From positions 1 through 38,031 of the forward strand of contig CP070728.1 in assembly GCA_020351025.1 (NCBI GenBank): a stretch of DNA of 38,031 bases, given 5' to 3'. Shown piece after piece: positions 1 to 7,583 of the stretch. Under the pieces are notes generated by a model, which saw only the letters and a list, made by a program, of their open reading frames with translations, ran no database searches and had not been told where the DNA came from. A program made the translations under genes and the position numbers. Every line of letters starts with the position of its first letter. Position 1 is the first letter of the stretch. This stretch comes from Planctomycetota bacterium. GTDB taxonomy: Bacteria > Planctomycetota > Phycisphaerae > Sedimentisphaerales > Anaerobacaceae.

Positions 1-522
1 AAAGCATATTTGAGCTTTCCTATGACCCACGTTGACGATATGGAAGCTGCCAAAGAAGAAATCGATGAATTCCGGCAATTGATGAAACAATTCTTTACCT
101 GTTTTGACCCCGGTGATTTGGAAGAATCATATTTGCCTCACTATGCCCGCCAAGCCGTACGAAAAGGAGTAAATTATGTCGAAGTGAAAGTTTTAGGGCA
201 GACAACCCGACTGGATTTGCACGAGGTTCAGCAAATTGAACGTGATATCAACAGCCAAATCTATGCCCGTGATTTCCTGCTGATTGAACAATCGGATATG
301 ATAATAAGCCTTATCCCGACATTAGCTGACGGCCGTGCCGGAATATCAAGCGGAGTGGAAAGGGAACTCCAACACGCTCACGAAGCAGCCAAGGAAGTTT
401 ATGTCATCTGGACGGCAAAACAGAGGCCTTCCGTCTTCGTTACACAAACAGCTACAAAAGTCTTCGACAGCAAAGTTGATTTAATAACCTTTTTCAAAAA
501 AATAGGATATATCAAGCAGTGA
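1..522 (+). CDS. C-terminal part of a protein with a nucleoside 2-deoxyribosyltransferase-like fold (left edge)
   Basis: The frame is open to the left edge, so this is the 3' part of a gene or lacks only a few codons; the TTG at 10 is probably not the true start. The visible part begins with a strand-like AYLSFPM stretch. Later it has QSDMIISLIP and a GISSGVERELQHAHEAAKEV stretch, the layout of deoxyribosyltransferase-like proteins (strand, acidic residue, glycine turn, helix with Glu, then a strand such as VYVIW). It ends in a TGA that overlaps the GTG start of deoC (GTGA), so translation is probably coupled. A role in nucleoside or deoxyribose handling fits the deoC neighbour but is inference. 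The missing N-terminal part could hold a kinase or other domain. The family call is tentative. Confidence 0.5.
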   Translation, partial: KAYLSFPMTHVDDMEAAKEEIDEFRQLMKQFFTCFDPGDLEESYLPHYARQAVRKGVNYVEVKVLGQTTRLDLHEVQQIERDINSQIYARDFLLIEQSDMIISLIPTLADGRAGISSGVERELQHAHEAAKEVYVIWTAKQRPSVFVTQTATKVFDSKVDLITFFKKIGYIKQ

Positions 523-1211
523 CCGCTGAAGAAGAAAATCGACTTGCAGGCTGCATCGACCACACCCTACTGGCGGCGACAGCAACAAACCAGCAAATCA
601 AACAATTGTGCCAAGAGGCGAAAAGCTACGAGTTCTGTGCGGTATCGATAAACCCTCGTTGGGTAGCTTTGGCCGCTGAGCAACTGCACGGATGCAAAGT
701 CGCCGTCGGAAGTGTTGTCAGTTTGCCGCTCGGTGCAGATTCTACGAAGATAAAAGTTGCCCAGGCTGAAGATGCAATCTTTGCCGGCGCCGATGAAATC
801 GATATGGTCGCTGACCTGGCGGCAATAATAGAGGGTGATTCGAAATATCTGTCCCATCAGCTTCGGACGCTACTGGCACTTTGCCATACTATGAGGCCGA
901 AGGTGCTGCTGAAAGTGATAATTGAATCAGCCGCCTTAACACGACAGCAGAAGCTTTTCGCCTGCCAAATCGCCAGCAGATGCGGCGTAGATTTCGTAAA
1001 AACAAGCACAGGGATGAACCCGGCCGGTGGTGCAACCATCGAAGATATAAAACTAATGAAAGAGGCGGCTCCAAACTGTAAAATAAAAGCAGCCGGCGGA
1101 ATCAGAACTGCAAAGCAAGCCCTTGACATGCTCAACGCAGGAGCGGAAAGAATAGGCACCTCCTCAGGAGTTATGATTATAAAAGAACTAAGGGCAGGAC
1201 AACAACAATGA
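519..1211 (+). CDS. deoC: Deoxyribose-phosphate aldolase
   Basis: Cytosolic class I aldolase splitting 2-deoxyribose 5-phosphate into glyceraldehyde 3-phosphate and acetaldehyde in deoxynucleoside catabolism. The 230-residue length is normal. All expected landmarks are present: IDHTLL near residue 13, the DEIDMV strand with Asp95, LLKVIIE with Lys132, the Schiff-base lysine in FVKTSTG (Lys161), the second active-site lysine in IKAAGGIR (Lys190), and the phosphate-binding GTSSG near 213. The GTG start overlaps the stop of the upstream gene by 4 nt, and the stop overlaps the ATG of pabB by 4 nt (ATGA), so the three are translated as one operon. The family call is secure. Confidence 0.95.
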   Translation: MTAEEENRLAGCIDHTLLAATATNQQIKQLCQEAKSYEFCAVSINPRWVALAAEQLHGCKVAVGSVVSLPLGADSTKIKVAQAEDAIFAGADEIDMVADLAAIIEGDSKYLSHQLRTLLALCHTMRPKVLLKVIIESAALTRQQKLFACQIASRCGVDFVKTSTGMNPAGGATIEDIKLMKEAAPNCKIKAAGGIRTAKQALDMLNAGAERIGTSSGVMIIKELRAGQQQ

Positions 1212-2680
1212 CAACAGGTACAGCTGCTATAGATAATAAAGATATTATCTGCAAACCAAATTATAAAAAAATCCGTGCCCCTATAAACCTGCCGGCCTTA
1301 AGTGAAATGTTTGCCCGATTAGAATCGACTGCAATTCTCGGTGGCAATTCATCGGTACAAAATGCAGGCAGATTCAGCTATTGGGCAGCTGAGCCGAAAG
1401 ACATATTTGAATTCAAAAAAGGGCAGAAAAACCCGTTTGACAAACTGGCACAAGCTCTCAATAAATACAAGCTCAATGAAGAGCTTGACACCGACCTGCC
1501 GAAGGGAATCTTCTCCGGCGGCTGGCTCGGATATTTCAGCTACGAGCTCGGCAGATACATCGAAAAAATACCCCTGACAACAATAGATGACCTCAAGATG
1601 CCTTTTATTCGACTGTGCTTCTACGATAAAGTGATATGCTATGACCATACCGAAGGTGACATTTGGCTAATCGCTCTGGATTTGCCCGACGATATAGAAA
1701 AGCCTCAAGAGAAATTTGCAACTTTGGAAAAACTACTCGCCAAATCACAGGAGATTGCCGTTACAGACCCCTGCCCTGCCGACCTTGACAATATCGATTT
1801 CTCACAAATCCGATGCAATATAAACAGGGACTATTACCTCGAAACAATCAAAAAAATAAAGCGTTATATTTATGACGGCGAGGTCTACCAAATCAATTTC
1901 TCTCAACGATTCGAAGCAGATTTTAAAGCTAAAGCCATAGACCTTTTTCACTGGCAAAACTACTACAACCCAAGTCCGTACGCGGCATATATCGACGGCG
2001 GCAACTTTCACATCGTCAGCGCTTCGCCTGAGATGTTTATAACGATTGCTGACGGCATTATCAGCACCAAGCCGATTAAAGGCACCAGGCCGCGAGTCAA
2101 CCAGGCAGGCCAAGGTAAGAAAATCAATGCAAAGAATTTTGAGCAGCTTGTTAACAGCGAAAAAGAGCAGGCGGAGCTGAATATGATAATTGATTTGGAA
2201 CGCAACGACGTTGCAAGAATATGCAAACCCGGAACAAGAAAAGTCGTTCAGCCGCGAACGATAGAAAGCTACCCAACAGTGTTTCACGCCGTTGCGACTG
2301 TGGCGGGAGAAGTTCGGGAAGAAACTACATTTTGTGATGTCCTGCGTGCGATGTTTCCAGGCGGTTCAATCACCGGCGCTCCGAAAGTCCGTTCGATGGA
2401 AATTATTGATGAGACCGAGCCAACAGAAAGGGGTGTTTATACAGGCAGCATCGGCTTTATCGGTATCGACGGAAGTGCTTGCTTGAATATTGCCATACGA
2501 ACAATTATTATCAAAGGCCAACCTGTCCTGAGCAGGGTCGAAGGAAAAGCTTATGCCCAGACCGGTGGTGGTATCGTCGCCGACTCCGACGCAGATGCCG
2601 AATGGGACGAAACTATTACAAAGGCAAGAGCACTGTTAGCAGGGATTAATAGCGTACAGCGTATAGCGGGTAGCGTTTAA
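1208..2680 (+). CDS. pabB: Aminodeoxychorismate synthase component I (PabB; anthranilate synthase I family)
   Basis: Chorismate-utilising enzyme that, with a glutamine amidotransferase (PabA), makes 4-amino-4-deoxychorismate for folate. The 490 residues contain an N-terminal TrpE/PabB domain and the catalytic chorismate-binding domain from about residue 200. PabB rather than TrpE is favoured by PIKGTRPR (residues 289-296): PabB carries Lys where TrpE has Ala. The next gene is a PabC-type lyase, which agrees. Other family landmarks are DLERNDVARIC (329-339), FPGGSITGAPK (383-393) and GGGIVADSD (453-461). Between the last two, residues about 439-447 (PVLSRVEGK) are extra relative to the usual loop and are encoded by a dispersed repeat (2524-2548). 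No pabA is in the window. Confidence 0.9.
   Translation: MTTGTAAIDNKDIICKPNYKKIRAPINLPALSEMFARLESTAILGGNSSVQNAGRFSYWAAEPKDIFEFKKGQKNPFDKLAQALNKYKLNEELDTDLPKGIFSGGWLGYFSYELGRYIEKIPLTTIDDLKMPFIRLCFYDKVICYDHTEGDIWLIALDLPDDIEKPQEKFATLEKLLAKSQEIAVTDPCPADLDNIDFSQIRCNINRDYYLETIKKIKRYIYDGEVYQINFSQRFEADFKAKAIDLFHWQNYYNPSPYAAYIDGGNFHIVSASPEMFITIADGIISTKPIKGTRPRVNQAGQGKKINAKNFEQLVNSEKEQAELNMIIDLERNDVARICKPGTRKVVQPRTIESYPTVFHAVATVAGEVREETTFCDVLRAMFPGGSITGAPKVRSMEIIDETEPTERGVYTGSIGFIGIDGSACLNIAIRTIIIKGQPVLSRVEGKAYAQTGGGIVADSDADAEWDETITKARALLAGINSVQRIAGSV
2524..2548 (+). repeat. Dispersed ~25-bp repeat, copy 1 (diverged), inside pabB
   Basis: Has the core TGTCCTGAGCAGGGTCGAAGG, i.e. the pattern TG-YCC-YGAGC-NNNGTCGA-RGG shared with the copies at 3921-3945 and 5575-5599. 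It is read in frame as LSRVEG. It falls in the loop between the PabB strand IRTIIIKG and the KAYAQTGGG motif, where relatives normally have only a short turn. Confidence 0.7.
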
Positions 2681-3537
2681 TGGAGAAGGTTTTTCTAAAT
2701 GACAAGTTAGTTGATACTGATAAGGCCGGCATATCGGTTGCCGACAGCGGCTTTTTGTATGGGGCTGGCCTATTCGAGACGATGCGAAGCTGCAACGGCA
2801 TTGTCTTCTCACTTAAAGACCATCTGGACAGATTATTTTTCAGCGCCAACTCACTATCGATAAAAACCCATGATAGAAAATATATAACAGATGCCATCTA
2901 CAAAGTCCTCAAGGCAAATAAACTAACCGATGCACGTCTGCGGCTGACCATAACCTCCGGGGCAATGTCTAAACCTGATGAACAACGCAAACCCACATTG
3001 CTCATCGCTGCCACAAAGTTGGTGCCATATCCCCCTGAATATTATAAAAAAGGAGTTTTGGTTATACTGTGCCCCTTTCGGCAAAATACCGCCGAACCTA
3101 CCTACGGCCACAAAACGACAAGTTACCTGCCGCGCATGCTCGCCCTTCAATTTGCACATCAAAAAAGAGCTGCTGAGGCGTTGTGGTTCACCGTGGATAA
3201 TCGTTTGGCGGAGGGGTGCATAAGCAACGTGTTTTTGGTCAAGGATTCTACCCTTTATACTCCGCCGATTGGAACACCTGTACTTGCAGGAGTAGCGAGA
3301 AAGACCGTCTGCCAAATTGCCGTGAGAAATTCTATCAATCTCGTCGAAAAAGCCCTTTATATCTCCGATGTCCTTGACGCCGATGAGATTTTCCTTACAA
3401 ATGTGATTATGCAGATTATGCCCGTAAGCAGCGTGGAAAGGCACACTGTAGGCACCGGCAAGCCCGGGGCAATGACTAAAAGATTGCAAAAGTATTTCAA
3501 CGAACTTATTAAGGATGAATGCAAACAGAGCAAATGA
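2680..3537 (+). CDS. pabC: Class IV aminotransferase-fold protein, likely aminodeoxychorismate lyase
   Basis: PLP enzyme of fold type IV, 285 residues. The expected features are LYGAGLFETMR near residue 27, the PLP lysine in GHKTTSYL (Lys145), and LAEGCISNVF with Glu178, followed by a GTPVLAGVAR loop. Branched-chain aminotransferases, D-amino acid transaminases and aminodeoxychorismate lyases share this fold. Position directly after pabB, with a TAATG stop/start overlap, argues for the lyase that releases pyruvate and p-aminobenzoate. A second fold-IV enzyme in the window (25539-26405) looks like a genuine branched-chain aminotransferase, which leaves this one free for folate. Substrate assignment is inference; the fold is certain. 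Confidence 0.82.
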   Translation: MEKVFLNDKLVDTDKAGISVADSGFLYGAGLFETMRSCNGIVFSLKDHLDRLFFSANSLSIKTHDRKYITDAIYKVLKANKLTDARLRLTITSGAMSKPDEQRKPTLLIAATKLVPYPPEYYKKGVLVILCPFRQNTAEPTYGHKTTSYLPRMLALQFAHQKRAAEALWFTVDNRLAEGCISNVFLVKDSTLYTPPIGTPVLAGVARKTVCQIAVRNSINLVEKALYISDVLDADEIFLTNVIMQIMPVSSVERHTVGTGKPGAMTKRLQKYFNELIKDECKQSK

Positions 3538-4670
3538 AGATAAAAGATATTGCAGAAAAAATCGAAAAAATAGTGCCGCTTAAACTGGCACAGGACTGGG
3601 ACAACGTTGGACTTCTCATCGGTGATGCTCAGCGCAATGTAAAAAGCATTCTGCTGACCATCGATATAACCAGCGATGTTGTTGCAGAAGCGAAAAAATT
3701 AAAGACCGATTTAATTATAAGCTATCATCCTGTTATCTGGGATGGTTTAAAGAAAATCACCGCCGAAGGTCAAACCAGCGTCGTATACGAATTGATTCGC
3801 GCCGGGATAGCCGTCCTTTCGATACATACCGCCTTGGATTCAGCCATAGCTGGAGTAAATGATGGCCTTGCGGAAATCATTGGCATCGTCGATGGAAAGC
3901 CAATCGGCGATTATGTTGCCTGCCCCGAGCGAAGTCGAGGGGACAGTCCTACAGGCGATAATTACAAACTCGTCGTCTTTACACCGGTCGAATCGGCAGC
4001 AAAAGTATCAAATGCGATTTTCAAAGCTGGTGCAGGGGCAATAGGTAACTACAGCCATTGTGGTTTTACAACCGAGGGACAGGGAAGTTTCCTGCCTTTG
4101 GCTGGTGCAAAGCCCACCATCGGTAAAAAGGGAAAATTAGAAAAGGTCCCGGAGCTCAGATTCGAGACGATTGTACCAGCGGAAAATTTGCCCGATGCAA
4201 TAGCCGCTATGAAAAAAGCACATCCCTATGAGACGCCTGCCTTCGATTGTTATAAACTCTATGACAGTCCTAAAAAATTTGGCTTAGGGAGAATCGGCAA
4301 ATTAGCCAAACCCACACAGCTAACTAAGATTATAGAAAAAATAAAAAAACATACCGGAGCAAAGGCCATCGGTATAGTCGGAGACAAAAGAAAAGTTGTA
4401 AAAACCGCAGCAGTTTGCGCCGGCTCATGCGGCAAAATTATAAATTACGTTATCACTGCAAAGGTCGATTTATACCTTACCGGTGAATTAAAACACCATC
4501 AGGCCCTCGCCGCACAAGAAGCTCACCTGACATGTATTTGCCTTAGCCATACCGTATCGGAGCGCTTCATTCTGAAAACATTCGCCAAACACTTGCAAAA
4601 CCAAATCAATGACCTAACTATCAAAATCAGCAAAAAAGATAAAGACCCATTTAAGTGGAAAATACTATGA
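3534..4670 (+). CDS. Nif3-like dinuclear metal center protein with inserted PII-like domain
   Basis: Member of the Nif3/YqfO/YbgI family (DUF34), often misnamed GTP cyclohydrolase 1 type 2; the biochemical role is unsettled. The N-terminal half has WDNVGLLIG, SYHPVIWDG and SIHTALDS, and the C-terminal half has GELKHHQAL and LSHTVSERF. These supply the His, Asp and Glu ligands of the dinuclear site. Between the halves, roughly residues 140-245, lies the PII-like insert typical of the long (YqfO) form (YKLVVFTPVES to HPYETPAFDCYKL). A dispersed repeat (3921-3945) encodes CPERSRGD exactly at the junction into that insert. I chose ATG 3534, which overlaps the pabC stop as ATGA and gives the usual MKIKDI beginning; ATG 3519 is an in-frame alternative with AAGGA only 3 nt upstream. 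Confidence 0.88.
   Translation: MKIKDIAEKIEKIVPLKLAQDWDNVGLLIGDAQRNVKSILLTIDITSDVVAEAKKLKTDLIISYHPVIWDGLKKITAEGQTSVVYELIRAGIAVLSIHTALDSAIAGVNDGLAEIIGIVDGKPIGDYVACPERSRGDSPTGDNYKLVVFTPVESAAKVSNAIFKAGAGAIGNYSHCGFTTEGQGSFLPLAGAKPTIGKKGKLEKVPELRFETIVPAENLPDAIAAMKKAHPYETPAFDCYKLYDSPKKFGLGRIGKLAKPTQLTKIIEKIKKHTGAKAIGIVGDKRKVVKTAAVCAGSCGKIINYVITAKVDLYLTGELKHHQALAAQEAHLTCICLSHTVSERFILKTFAKHLQNQINDLTIKISKKDKDPFKWKIL
3921..3945 (+). repeat. Dispersed 25-bp repeat, copy 2, inside the Nif3-like gene
   Basis: TGCCCC, then GAGCGAAGTCGA, then GGGG and ACA. It differs from the copy at 5575-5599 at 3 of 25 positions. The C and G runs at its ends can pair as a short hairpin. It contains no stop codon in any of the six frames. 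Here it is read as CPERSRGD at the boundary between the Nif3 N-terminal half and the PII-like insert. Confidence 0.85.
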
Positions 4671-5275
4671 CAGAAGAACACGAAGAAATGTTGAATATCG
4701 AATCTCCAATGCCTAACGAAGAACAAACTGACTCACCAGAGGTTGGAACAGCCGCCGAGCCAACGGTTGAATCGGTGCTGGAAGCGGTCCTCTTTGCCAG
4801 CGATGAACCCCTGTCTGTGACCCGATTAGCAGATATTACCGGAACAGGAATAAAGCAAATCCGCCGGCACATCAACAACCTCAACGACAAATACCAGGCC
4901 CGCAATAACGCCTTTAGAATAGAGCAAATTGCCGGCGGCTTTCAAATGCTCACCTTAAGCTCCTACAACCATTGGCTAAAAAAATTACTCCACGTACGCG
5001 ACCAAAGCAAACTCAGCCCCGCAGCCCTTGAGACACTCGCCATAATCGCATACAAACAGCCGATTATCCGGGCAGACATCGAGGCCGTCAGGGGCGTTGC
5101 TGTCGGCGAGATAATCAGAAACCTTATGTATAAGGGCTTGGTTAAAATTGTAGGCCGAGCCGAAGTCATAGGCAGGCCAATGCTCTACGGAACAACAAAA
5201 AAGTTCCTCGAGGTCTTCGGACTAAATTCACTAAAAGACCTGCCAAAAATCGAAGAACTAAAAAAACCGGACTGA
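4667..5275 (+). CDS. scpB: Segregation and condensation protein B
   Basis: ScpB, the winged-helix dimer partner of ScpA in the SMC-ScpAB condensin complex that compacts and separates chromosomes. After an acidic leader of about 30 residues come VESVLEAVLFASDEPLSVTRLADI, the first winged helix, then LSPAALETLAIIAYKQPIIRADIEAVRG and GLVKIVGRAEVIGRPMLYGTTKKFLEVFGL, which are diagnostic of ScpB. ATG 4667 overlaps the previous stop as ATGA and is preferred over the in-frame GTG at 4655. scpA is not adjacent, which is common when scpB sits in a housekeeping operon. Nothing is missing from the core domain. Confidence 0.93.
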   Translation: MTEEHEEMLNIESPMPNEEQTDSPEVGTAAEPTVESVLEAVLFASDEPLSVTRLADITGTGIKQIRRHINNLNDKYQARNNAFRIEQIAGGFQMLTLSSYNHWLKKLLHVRDQSKLSPAALETLAIIAYKQPIIRADIEAVRGVAVGEIIRNLMYKGLVKIVGRAEVIGRPMLYGTTKKFLEVFGLNSLKDLPKIEELKKPD

Positions 5276-5385
5276 CAAAAAATCCCTCTCTGAGATAAAT
5301 GTAAGCTTAAGCAGAGATAAACGCCAACTATCAAACTCTAAGTTACAAACTATCTTTTATAGCATACGATTAGACACCTTTTCCC

Positions 5386-5414
5386 TTTACAAGGGTGACC
5401 CCCCCTGCTACAAT
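5386..5414 (+). promoter_or_regulatory. Sigma70-type promoter for korDABC
   Basis: TTTACA at 5386-5391, a 17-base spacer, and TACAAT at 5409-5414 with TG one base before it (extended -10, TGC-TACAAT). It lies in the 171-base gap between scpB and korD, putting the predicted transcript start near 5421 and leaving a leader of about 25 nt. That leader has no clear Shine-Dalgarno sequence before ATG 5447. Confidence 0.65.
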
Positions 5415-5446
5415 CCGGTGGTTTAAACTACCTGAAAAACAGAAAA

Positions 5447-5740
5447 ATGGCCGGCAGAATAATAATTGATACCGAACGGTGCAAGGGCTGCGGCTTATGT
5501 GTAACTGTATGCCCGAAAAACAGCATCGTTATCTCAAAACATTCCAACAAAACTGGTTATTTCCCAGCCCAGTCTGCCCCGAGCGTAGTCGTGGGGGCAA
5601 AAAACACCGAATGTACAGCCTGTTGCTTATGCGCAATTATTTGTCCAGATGTTGCCATCGAGGTACACCGTGACAACACTACCATTGTTGACAAGCCAGG
5701 CAAAAAGACCAAACCAAACCTGGTCGAGGAGAAAACGTGA
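5447..5740 (+). CDS. korD: 2-oxoacid:ferredoxin oxidoreductase, delta (2[4Fe-4S] ferredoxin) subunit
   Basis: Small iron-sulfur subunit (97 residues) that passes electrons from the catalytic subunits to free ferredoxin. Two cluster motifs are visible: CKGCGLCVTVCP near residue 11 and CTACCLCAIICP near residue 61. The linker between them is longer than usual because a dispersed repeat (5575-5599) adds APSVVVGA just before the second motif. The C-terminal tail is lysine-rich. It is first in a korD-korA-korB-korC order, as in the oorDABC operons of epsilonproteobacteria, and its TGA overlaps the GTG of korA. The cluster ligands are intact, so the inserted residues probably do not destroy function. 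Confidence 0.88.
   Translation: MAGRIIIDTERCKGCGLCVTVCPKNSIVISKHSNKTGYFPAQSAPSVVVGAKNTECTACCLCAIICPDVAIEVHRDNTTIVDKPGKKTKPNLVEEKT
5575..5599 (+). repeat. Dispersed 25-bp repeat, copy 3, inside korD
   Basis: TGCCCC and GGGGCA form perfect inverted 6-base ends around a GAGCGTAGTCGTG centre, so this copy can fold into a hairpin. korD reads it as APSVVVG, a different frame from the Nif3-like gene, where the frame gives CPERSRG. Both frames stay open here. Confidence 0.85.
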
Positions 5741-6816
5741 GCGAAAGGATTCTAATGTGTGGCAATGAAGCTCTTGCAGAAGCGGCTATCGTTGCCGGCT
5801 GTGACGCCTATTTCGGCTACCCCATTACTCCGCAAAATGAAATCCCCGCATATATGTCCAGAAGAATGCCAGAGGAAGGCCGGGTATTTGTACAGAGTGA
5901 AAGCGAACTTGCAGCTATCAATATGGTCTTTGGCGCCTCAGCTACGGGCAAAAGAGCAATGACAAGCTCATCCAGCCCGGGCATCAGTCTGATGCAGGAG
6001 GGAATAAGTTATCTGGCAGGCGCACAGCTTCCTGCGGTTATCGTCAATGTAATGCGTGGTGGACCAGGCCTGGGCAACATCGCTCCATCACAGAGTGATT
6101 ATTTCCAGGCTACACGCGGCGGCGGACACGGCGATTACCGAACAATCGTCCTCGGACCATCGACCGTCCAGGAACTGGTTGACTGTATGCCGCTGGCGTT
6201 TGACCTCGCCGACCAGTATCGAATGCCCGTTATGGTTCTTGCCGATGGCATCTTAGGACAGATGATGGAGCCGATAGTCCTCGAAAAAAAAACACGGCGG
6301 AAACTACCGTCTAAAGACTGGGCACTGACCGGAGCAAATGGCAGAGAGCAAAACATTATCAGGTCCCTATGGCTGCCAGAAGGTGCGCTGGAGCAGCTCA
6401 ACTATAAACTGCAGGCCAAATACAAACAAATAGAAAAAAACGAAGTCCTCTGCGAACAATATGAAGTGGACGACGCTGAAATAGTAGTGGTTGCCTATGG
6501 TGTCGCAGCAAGAATCGTGCGCTCAGCGGTAGACAAGGCAAGGGCAGAAGGCATTAAAGCCGGCTGGCTCCGCCCCATCACCCTCTGGCCTTTTCCTACA
6601 GAACAGGTTAGTAAGGCAGCTGAAGACTTTAAAATTTTTCTGACAGTGGAAATGAGCTGCGGCCAGATGCTTGAGGACGTTAAACTCGCTGTAGCAGGAA
6701 AAGTACCGGTGCTATTCCACGGACGACCCGGAGGCGGCGTTCTTACCGTCGACGAGATTTTGGGAAAAATTAGACAACTGACTATACCTGTAAAAAGCCA
6801 TCCGCGAAAAGGTTAA
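5737..6816 (+). CDS. korA: 2-oxoacid:ferredoxin oxidoreductase, alpha subunit (probably 2-oxoglutarate)
   Basis: Alpha subunit (359 residues) holding the pyrimidine-binding and C-terminal transketolase-like domains. It works with KorB to decarboxylate a 2-oxoacid to acyl-CoA with reduction of ferredoxin, or the reverse as a CO2-fixing step. Family marks are GYPITPQNEIP near residue 28, SESELAAINMVFGAS near 55, TSSSSPGISLMQEG near 76, and GGPGLGNIAPSQSDYFQATRG near 107. The separate delta and gamma genes and the gene order favour the 2-oxoglutarate (Kor/Oor) type, but the 2-oxoisovalerate (Vor) type is close in sequence and cannot be excluded by eye. The GTG start overlaps the korD stop (GTGA). 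This enzyme points to an anaerobic or microaerobic lifestyle. Confidence 0.88.
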   Translation: MSERILMCGNEALAEAAIVAGCDAYFGYPITPQNEIPAYMSRRMPEEGRVFVQSESELAAINMVFGASATGKRAMTSSSSPGISLMQEGISYLAGAQLPAVIVNVMRGGPGLGNIAPSQSDYFQATRGGGHGDYRTIVLGPSTVQELVDCMPLAFDLADQYRMPVMVLADGILGQMMEPIVLEKKTRRKLPSKDWALTGANGREQNIIRSLWLPEGALEQLNYKLQAKYKQIEKNEVLCEQYEVDDAEIVVVAYGVAARIVRSAVDKARAEGIKAGWLRPITLWPFPTEQVSKAAEDFKIFLTVEMSCGQMLEDVKLAVAGKVPVLFHGRPGGGVLTVDEILGKIRQLTIPVKSHPRKG

Positions 6817-6820
6817 GGAC

Positions 6821-7570
6821 ATGGAAACGGTATTTAAGCGAACTCCAACTCTTAAAGACTCGATAACACATTACTGCCCGGGATGCGGACACGGCATCGC
6901 TCATCGATTGATTGCCGAAGTAATTGATGAGCTGGGCATACGCGGCCGCACTATCGGCATTGCGCCGGTAGGATGTGCGGTATTAGCGTACGATTACCTT
7001 GATGTGGATATGATTGAAGTTGCACACGGCAGAGCACCAGCTGTAGCAACAGGTATGAAAAGAACCAACCCGGACAAAATAATCTTCTCCTATCAGGGCG
7101 ACGGAGACCTGGCCTCTATCGGCGCTGCGGAAATTCTCCACGCCGCACACAGAGGTGAACAGATAACCGTTATCTTTATTAATAACGCCGTCTATGGAAT
7201 GACAGGTGGCCAAATGGCGCCGACAACTATGATTGGCCAGGTAACAGCAACATCACAAAAAGGAAGAACCGCCGCCGGCCAGGGCTACCCGCTGCAGGTA
7301 TGTGAGTTGCTGGCGGTACTGCCCGGCGCAATCTACATCGAGCGATGCTCACTCAGTAGTCCCGCTCAAATCCGCAAAACTAAAAAAGCCATAAAACACG
7401 CCTTCGAATTGCAGCTCAATGGCACCCAAGGCCTTTCACTCGTTGAGGTGCTTTCACCCTGCCCAACCTATTGGCGAATGACACCTGCCAAGTCGATGGA
7501 ATGGATTGATAACGAAATGACAAAAGTTTTTCCTCTGGGTCGATTGAAAGACGTAACCTGTGCCACGTGA
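6821..7570 (+). CDS. korB: 2-oxoacid:ferredoxin oxidoreductase, beta subunit (TPP-binding)
   Basis: Beta subunit (249 residues) carrying thiamine diphosphate and one [4Fe-4S] cluster. The Mg/TPP motif is GDGDLASIGAAE (93 on) followed by NNAVYGMTGGQ (121-131). Four cysteines match the cluster pattern of this family: Cys19 and Cys22 in CPGCGHG, Cys52 in PVGCA, and Cys214 in LSPCP. It starts 4 nt after korA. The substrate pocket cannot be read by eye, so the 2-oxoglutarate name rests on operon form. Confidence 0.9.
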   Translation: METVFKRTPTLKDSITHYCPGCGHGIAHRLIAEVIDELGIRGRTIGIAPVGCAVLAYDYLDVDMIEVAHGRAPAVATGMKRTNPDKIIFSYQGDGDLASIGAAEILHAAHRGEQITVIFINNAVYGMTGGQMAPTTMIGQVTATSQKGRTAAGQGYPLQVCELLAVLPGAIYIERCSLSSPAQIRKTKKAIKHAFELQLNGTQGLSLVEVLSPCPTYWRMTPAKSMEWIDNEMTKVFPLGRLKDVTCAT

Positions 7571-7583
7571 CCTGAATCACAAG

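Noticed and set aside
5479-5673. Alternative frame across korD reading CPERSRGG
   Set aside because: It is open only because the inserted repeat and cysteine-rich codons lack stops; the korD frame carries both complete iron-sulfur motifs and the operon overlap.
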